Positions 59,123 through 64,000 of a stretch of DNA of 64,000 nucleotides are shown piece by piece. Origin of the DNA: Argentina anserina (taxonomy: Eukaryota > Streptophyta > Magnoliopsida > Rosales > Rosaceae); NCBI RefSeq assembly GCF_933775445.1, contig NC_065874.1, positions 2,916,501 through 2,980,500 on the forward strand, given 5' to 3'. The notes beneath the pieces are model-generated. The model was given only the letters and a program-made list of their open reading frames with translations, made no database searches and was not told the DNA's origin. Each line of letters starts with the position of its first letter. Positions within the stretch are counted from its first letter, which is position 1. A program made the position numbers and the translations under genes.

Positions 59123-60010
59123 TTTCACCAATATAAAGGAATTTTGGCCTCGTAGCAGGGATAGAATTTTATGGACAAAATCATTGAACATTCTGTTGGA
59201 TCAAATAAGGGAGATTCATACAATGATGTAACATTAGATTGCAAGCTTGGTCATATCCTGGGGATTGCAATTTCCTTTTCCGTTTACTTGTGGATTGATT
59301 CGCTGTTTTACACAGTAAGCTCCAGATTATGAGTTACATTGCATTCACTAATGCATAAAGTTCCCAATGACATTTTAGGGGTCAGAAAATGTGTTATGAT
59401 CCACATGAAATGTTCTCTGACCTTCCGGATACGTTTTTCCGTCATCAGAAAATGTTTATGCCGACCTCTCTTGAAATGTTATTTGACTTTTAAGAAAAGT
59501 TTACATCTCTCTCAGTTCTTGACACTCATTAGATGAAAGACTAACTTGATAGAGCCTGAGATCGGTAGACTAGACTGATTTTCGCCTAAATATTGAAGGA
59601 AAAATTCAGTCCTTATTATATATATTATATAATTTATATAGTACAGAGCTAGTTGGAATTTACTATACCAAGTAAGTATAAAACATGGTGACCCTAGACA
59701 CTAAACTAAAATACAGTTGCATACCTGACATAGGATTTTCAAAAACGGTACCGTTTAGTGCAGGAAGGAGATAAAAGGGCCCGCTTCTTCATCTTCTTCC
59801 TCCCCAAGTCTCTCTCTCTCTCTCTCTCTCTCCCCCAAAACCCAGTAGGTAAAAATCCAGCCCTCCAAAAAAAAAAAAAAAAAACTCTTTTCAATTTTCC
59901 AAAACAACTACTATGACTTCTTCTTCTTCTATATCTAACAATAATGATAATAATAATAACAAGTTCGATTTTTTGTTCCCAATTTCGCTCAGCTTCTCCG
60001 AGCCCTAACA
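59123..60010. other. Intergenic and API5 leader
   Basis: Contains a CT microsatellite (about 59810-59834), an A-run near 59866-59884 and an ATAATAATAA-type tract at about 59940-59960, features common in plant 5' untranslated regions. No other gene is seen. Confidence 0.4.
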
Positions 60011-63000
60011 ATGGCGGCGTCAGCGGCTGACCCCTCCGACGAGGCAAAGCACATCGAGAAGCTATACGAGTTCGGCGAGCGTCTCAATGAGTCCAAGGAC
60101 AAGTCCCAGGTAACCTCCTTCCTTCTCTTTTCGATTCACCGGAGAATCTCTGTTTCTAGGGTTAGGGTTTTGGAGTAATTAGGGGTTTTTCGTTGTGTGT
60201 GGTTTTCAGAATGTGGAGGACTACCAGGGGATTATCAGTGCGGCGAAGACCAGCATGAAGGCCAAGCAGCTCGCTGCGCAGCTCATTCCCAGGTTCTTCA
60301 AGTTCTTCCCCGGGCTTTCGTCGCCGGCGATCGATACTCACCTTGATTTGATTGAAGAAGAAGAGCTTGGGGTTAGTTCATTTTCATTTTACACTGCTTA
60401 AAATCGATGAAACCTCATTCATTGAGTTCATAGTGATAGACTGAGGGTAGGTGTTGGCTACTGGAATAGAACAGTGTGACATAGTTGAAGATATCTGTGT
60501 TATAATTGCTGCTTGTTACTGTCATTTGGGTTGTACGGTATGTGTGATTCGGTGCCATGTTTTAGCTTTTGATCATTGAGAATTTGTAATGTGCAGGTTC
60601 GAGTGCAAGCTATTCGGGGGCTTCCCCTTTTCTGCAAGGACACCCCCGAACACATCTCAAAGATTGTAGACATTCTTGTGCAACTCCTTTCAGCTGGTAA
60701 ATTTTTTTGTGTTGGTTTTTTGTTTATGGTGGTTGTGGAGAGGGAGAGTGAGCTAAGGAGTATATTGATTGTTTTATATGAGTCTGATGTATTTGTTGAT
60801 GCTTTTTAGATGAGTTTGTGGAGCGTGATGCTGTGCATAAGGCCCTTATGGCTCTTTTGAGGCAGGATGTGAAAGGTAAATGTCATCTTTTTCTGAGTGA
60901 GGGTATTTTGTAGTGACTAAATTTGATTGTAGTATGAAGTTTGTATTCATAGATGAATAGGATACGATAATCTATACAAAGTCTTCATATTTATAAAATT
61001 GAATACTTGCAAGTAATATACACTGCCAATGGTGAAAGATATGCAAGCATTCTTCAACATTGTTGCAAAACTTCTGTTGTCAGAATTACCATTCTTGGCC
61101 CTTTTAAATTAATTCACTTATTTTTATCTGGTGGGACCTAAGTTGCATTCTGGACCACCCTGGCCAATGCTGAAATAGTGACTGCCTAGGCTTGCCTTTT
61201 CATGAGTTGAATTACCAAGCTGCCTAAGCCCAATTATTCTATCATGCCAACCAATATCCTAATATGTGAAGAGGCTTTGTATCGTGTGCGTGTTATAATT
61301 TTTATTTCAGTGCAAAGATGAGAATATCTAGTCTGCAAACCTTACTCCAGATTATATTAGCTTTATTTGAATGCACAATTTATTATACAAATGAGCAATC
61401 AGTTGTTTCCCATTGGATACTGGTTACCTATATCTACTTATTGTCTGTTGCATCCTTGATATGTTTCCAATTAAGTAAATGCTCAAATATTCTGTCATAA
61501 TATATTTTGCTGTCTTGTGTGCGCAGCTTCTTTGACGGCCTTGTTCAAGCACATTGGAAGTGTTGATGAACCAAGCCAAGATGATGTTATTCGCGAGAAA
61601 GTCCTAAGCTTCATTAGAGATAAGGTTAGAAGACAGTTTGAGTAATCCCTCAGTAGAATAATATGATTTTTTTAATCATAAATATCATGATGTTAACAGA
61701 TGCTAAAATTTCTAAATTGTAGGTATTTCCTATTAAAGCTGAAGTTTTGAAGCCCCAGGAGGAAATGGAGAGGCATATTACTGACTTGATAAAAAAGGTG
61801 CGTTCATGATTTTTCAGTGAAGTACATGATCCACTAGAGCCATTTCTCTTTATAGTACCGTGTGAAAGTCACTAGGACCTTTTGATTGCCATGCTGTCAC
61901 AGTCTGATATATGGTCCTTTTTTTTGTTACCCAGTTGGGCATAACTATGTGAAAATTATAATTCTTTTCACCATTTTGTTTTAAGGTTGTTGGATATATG
62001 ACTAATTTGATGAGTTCAATTGCAGAGCTTAGAAGATGTAACCGGAGCAGAATTTAGAATGTTCATGGACTTCTTAAAAGGTTTGAGCATCTTTGGGGAC
62101 AAAGCTCCAAAAGAACGGATGGTCGAACTTCTTGGCATCATTGAAGGACAAGCTGATTTAGATGCTCAATTCAGTGTAAGTTCTAGTTTATCTGCCTTGG
62201 TGTAAAGAACATGACATGAAGTAGTAGCGAACGTGATCATGCAATTTTTACTGCCAATTAGTAATGTGGTGCGAGTAGTTTTTTATTGTGCTACTTTAAT
62301 TGACCTTTAATACCATAAGATGATTACCATTATTTTCTCATCCCCAATTGTAATACATTGAATAAGATTTTGGAGTAGGTAAATACCAATATTCAGGATA
62401 ATAAAGAATAGGCTGGAGGAACCCCATTTGCTTGATTTCTAATAAATAATAGTACATGTTTGACTAGAAGTGGTAGAAAATAAAATTGAGGCTGATGGAA
62501 GTAACATCGACATATCTTAGAACCATGTCTGTTCTACTTTCTCGTCTTAAGATTAGACAAGTTGAATATAATCACTATGGTGCTTTTAACAACCTCTTTG
62601 GAAAATGGTTGGCATACAGGTTTCAGACGCAGACCATATTGACAGGTTGATATCCTGCCTATTTATGGCTCTGCCATTTATTGTGGTATGATATCTACTA
62701 CCATAAAATTCTCCCTTCATTACTGTAGTTGGTGTTTCTTATTTCTGGTAATTGACCCTGTTTGATCAATTCATATGTTTACATAGAGAGGTGCATCAAG
62801 CAGCAAGTTCCTCAACTATCTGAACAAACACATCCTTCCTGTATCGGATAAGGTAACATCGACACTCTTTAAAGTTTTCCGTTTACCATTTAGGCATGCA
62901 TGTCAAGTTTCTTGGCTAATCAATTCTTAATCTGGTTTTCATAGATTCCAATCTGATTGTAAATGATACGCAAAGCAGTTTATTATGTATGCTATATCTA

Positions 63001-64000
63001 TGTATGCATATGAAATATATAATGCACATGGTGATATAATTTTTATGTGTAATCACTTTACAATAAGGTTCATCTGTATACTTGGTATAATGAACAAGAG
63101 GTTGTATTAGTTGAGTATTGGTCTTGTTTTAAAGGAAACTACTTTATGCTCTTCAATTGATTCACAGTTAATTAGAATTTGGATGTGCCGTTATTTTCCA
63201 TAGCAAGCCTTTTATGTATAGGTTCTTTCTTTATGCTCTTCCTTTTTGCTACCGTCAGTTATGAGTGAGTAGAAAGTCACTAAATCTGAAGTGAAAAGAA
63301 GGGAAAATCTGGTAAATATGAATAGAAGAAAAATTGTGGAAAATGTAATAGTACTTCCAATGATAAAAAGTAAACATATCTTGGTCATTTTGTATTGTTT
63401 TCTGTATAATACTGAAAAGTGTTTCTATTGCTGTCATTATGGTATTTTCGGTCAAACACAAGGTGCTCATTCTCACATTAATTTTGTCCATCAGCTTCCT
63501 GATGAAAGAAGGCTAGATCTTCTCAAGGCTCTTGCAGAAGTTGCGCCATTCACCACACCACAAGATTCACGTCAGATTCTTCCTTCTGTGGTTCAGCTGT
63601 TAAAGGTTCCATAAAATTTGAACTTTAATGATTTATGCTTGAGTGCTTTTTATTCTTTATTATATAAATGATTTTTTTTTGTTTAATACAATGAACATAT
63701 ATATAATTTTCTTTTTGTTTTCTTTATCAGAAAAACATGCCTCGGAGAAAGACCGGAGAGGAGTTTAACTTCACTTATGTGGAATGCTTGTTGTACACAT
63801 TTCACCATCTTGCTCACAAGGTTTTTGGGTTTCTAGTCAACACCTTTTGTCAATACCTGTGAATCATTTAATAATGTGTCATTCATACGTCATTGCTTTC
63901 TTATATAGGTTCCAAATGCTACCAACAGTTTGTGCGGTTACAAGATAGTAACCGGACAACCATCAGATAGGCTTGGTGAGGACTTTACAGAGCAGTATAA
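60011..64000 (+). CDS. API5: API5, apoptosis inhibitor 5-like protein (partial, runs off the window)
   Basis: Twelve exons are visible: 60011-60109, 60210-60371, 60597-60696, 60810-60875, 61527-61624, 61723-61797, 62026-62175, 62620-62685, 62787-62852, 63495-63605, 63731-63820 and 63909 to the end. They join in frame for 391 codons with GT-AG borders. API5/AAC-11 is a nuclear HEAT/ARM helical-repeat protein; animal API5 suppresses E2F1-driven apoptosis, and a rice homologue acts in tapetal cell death. The N-terminus (EKLYEFGERLNESKDKSQ), the HEAT-like block VRVQAIRGLPLFCKDTPEHI, FVERDAVHKALMALLRQDV, and FNFTYVECLLYTFHHLAHK are characteristic. The C-terminal part, which usually carries the leucine zipper and nuclear signal, lies beyond the window. 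Confidence 0.93.

Noticed and set aside
384..64000. CRISPR arrays, bacterial operons or prophage-like systems.
   Set aside because: No spaced palindromic repeats of that kind; gene structure, introns and tRNAs are those of a plant nucleus.

Overview
This is nuclear DNA of a flowering plant, almost certainly a eudicot. The genes have many short introns with plant-type splice sites, and there are two nuclear tRNA genes. Plant-only families are present (AP2/ERF, class III peroxidase, GLR, SNI1, phytocystatin), and the intergenic DNA is AT-rich and full of LTR, MULE-type, hAT-type and LINE relics. A rosaceous species is my guess from general resemblance, not something the sequence proves.

Layout. 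0-9.2 kb is a transposon-rich zone with two decayed J-domain genes, a nested pair of solo LTRs, and a LINE fragment split by a hAT-type element. 9.5-10.4 kb carries an intact intronless ERF gene (minus). 10.4-16 kb is intergenic, with a 59-bp tandem repeat, a MULE-type element split by a third solo LTR, and a relic of a GDSL-lipase 3' end. 16.1-19.8 kb holds a small phytocystatin gene facing the 3' end of a wrecked papain-like protease gene that has taken two MULE-type insertions. 19.8-23.5 kb is intergenic (LTR-element remnant, hAT-type element, microsatellites). 23.5-25.7 kb is a GDSL-lipase pseudogene split by a hAT-type element. 27.1 kb is tRNA-Glu(CTC).

The centre of the window is a large imperfect palindrome. 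Left arm about 30,805-38,215, spacer about 38,216-41,036, right arm about 41,037-50,625. Each arm carries the 3' part of SNI1, a DTD-type D-aminoacyl-tRNA deacylase gene and a class III peroxidase gene. Decay is reciprocal: in the left arm SNI1 and DTD are intact and the peroxidase is dead; in the right arm the peroxidase is intact and DTD and SNI1 are broken. The right DTD copy carries a 1.4-kb piece of plastid DNA (trnK-UUU 5' exon and flanks) inside its first exon.

50.6-53.8 kb has a truncated LINE and intergenic DNA. 53.8-56.9 kb is an intact glutamate receptor-like channel gene, then tRNA-Gly(GCC), an ATP11-type F1-ATPase assembly factor gene, and the first twelve exons of API5, which runs off the end. 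From memory, neighbours here match two Arabidopsis blocks: ERF091/DTD/SNI1 on chromosome 4 and API5/ATP11/PRX19 on chromosome 2. The intact genes are housekeeping, signalling and defence functions and do not form one pathway.
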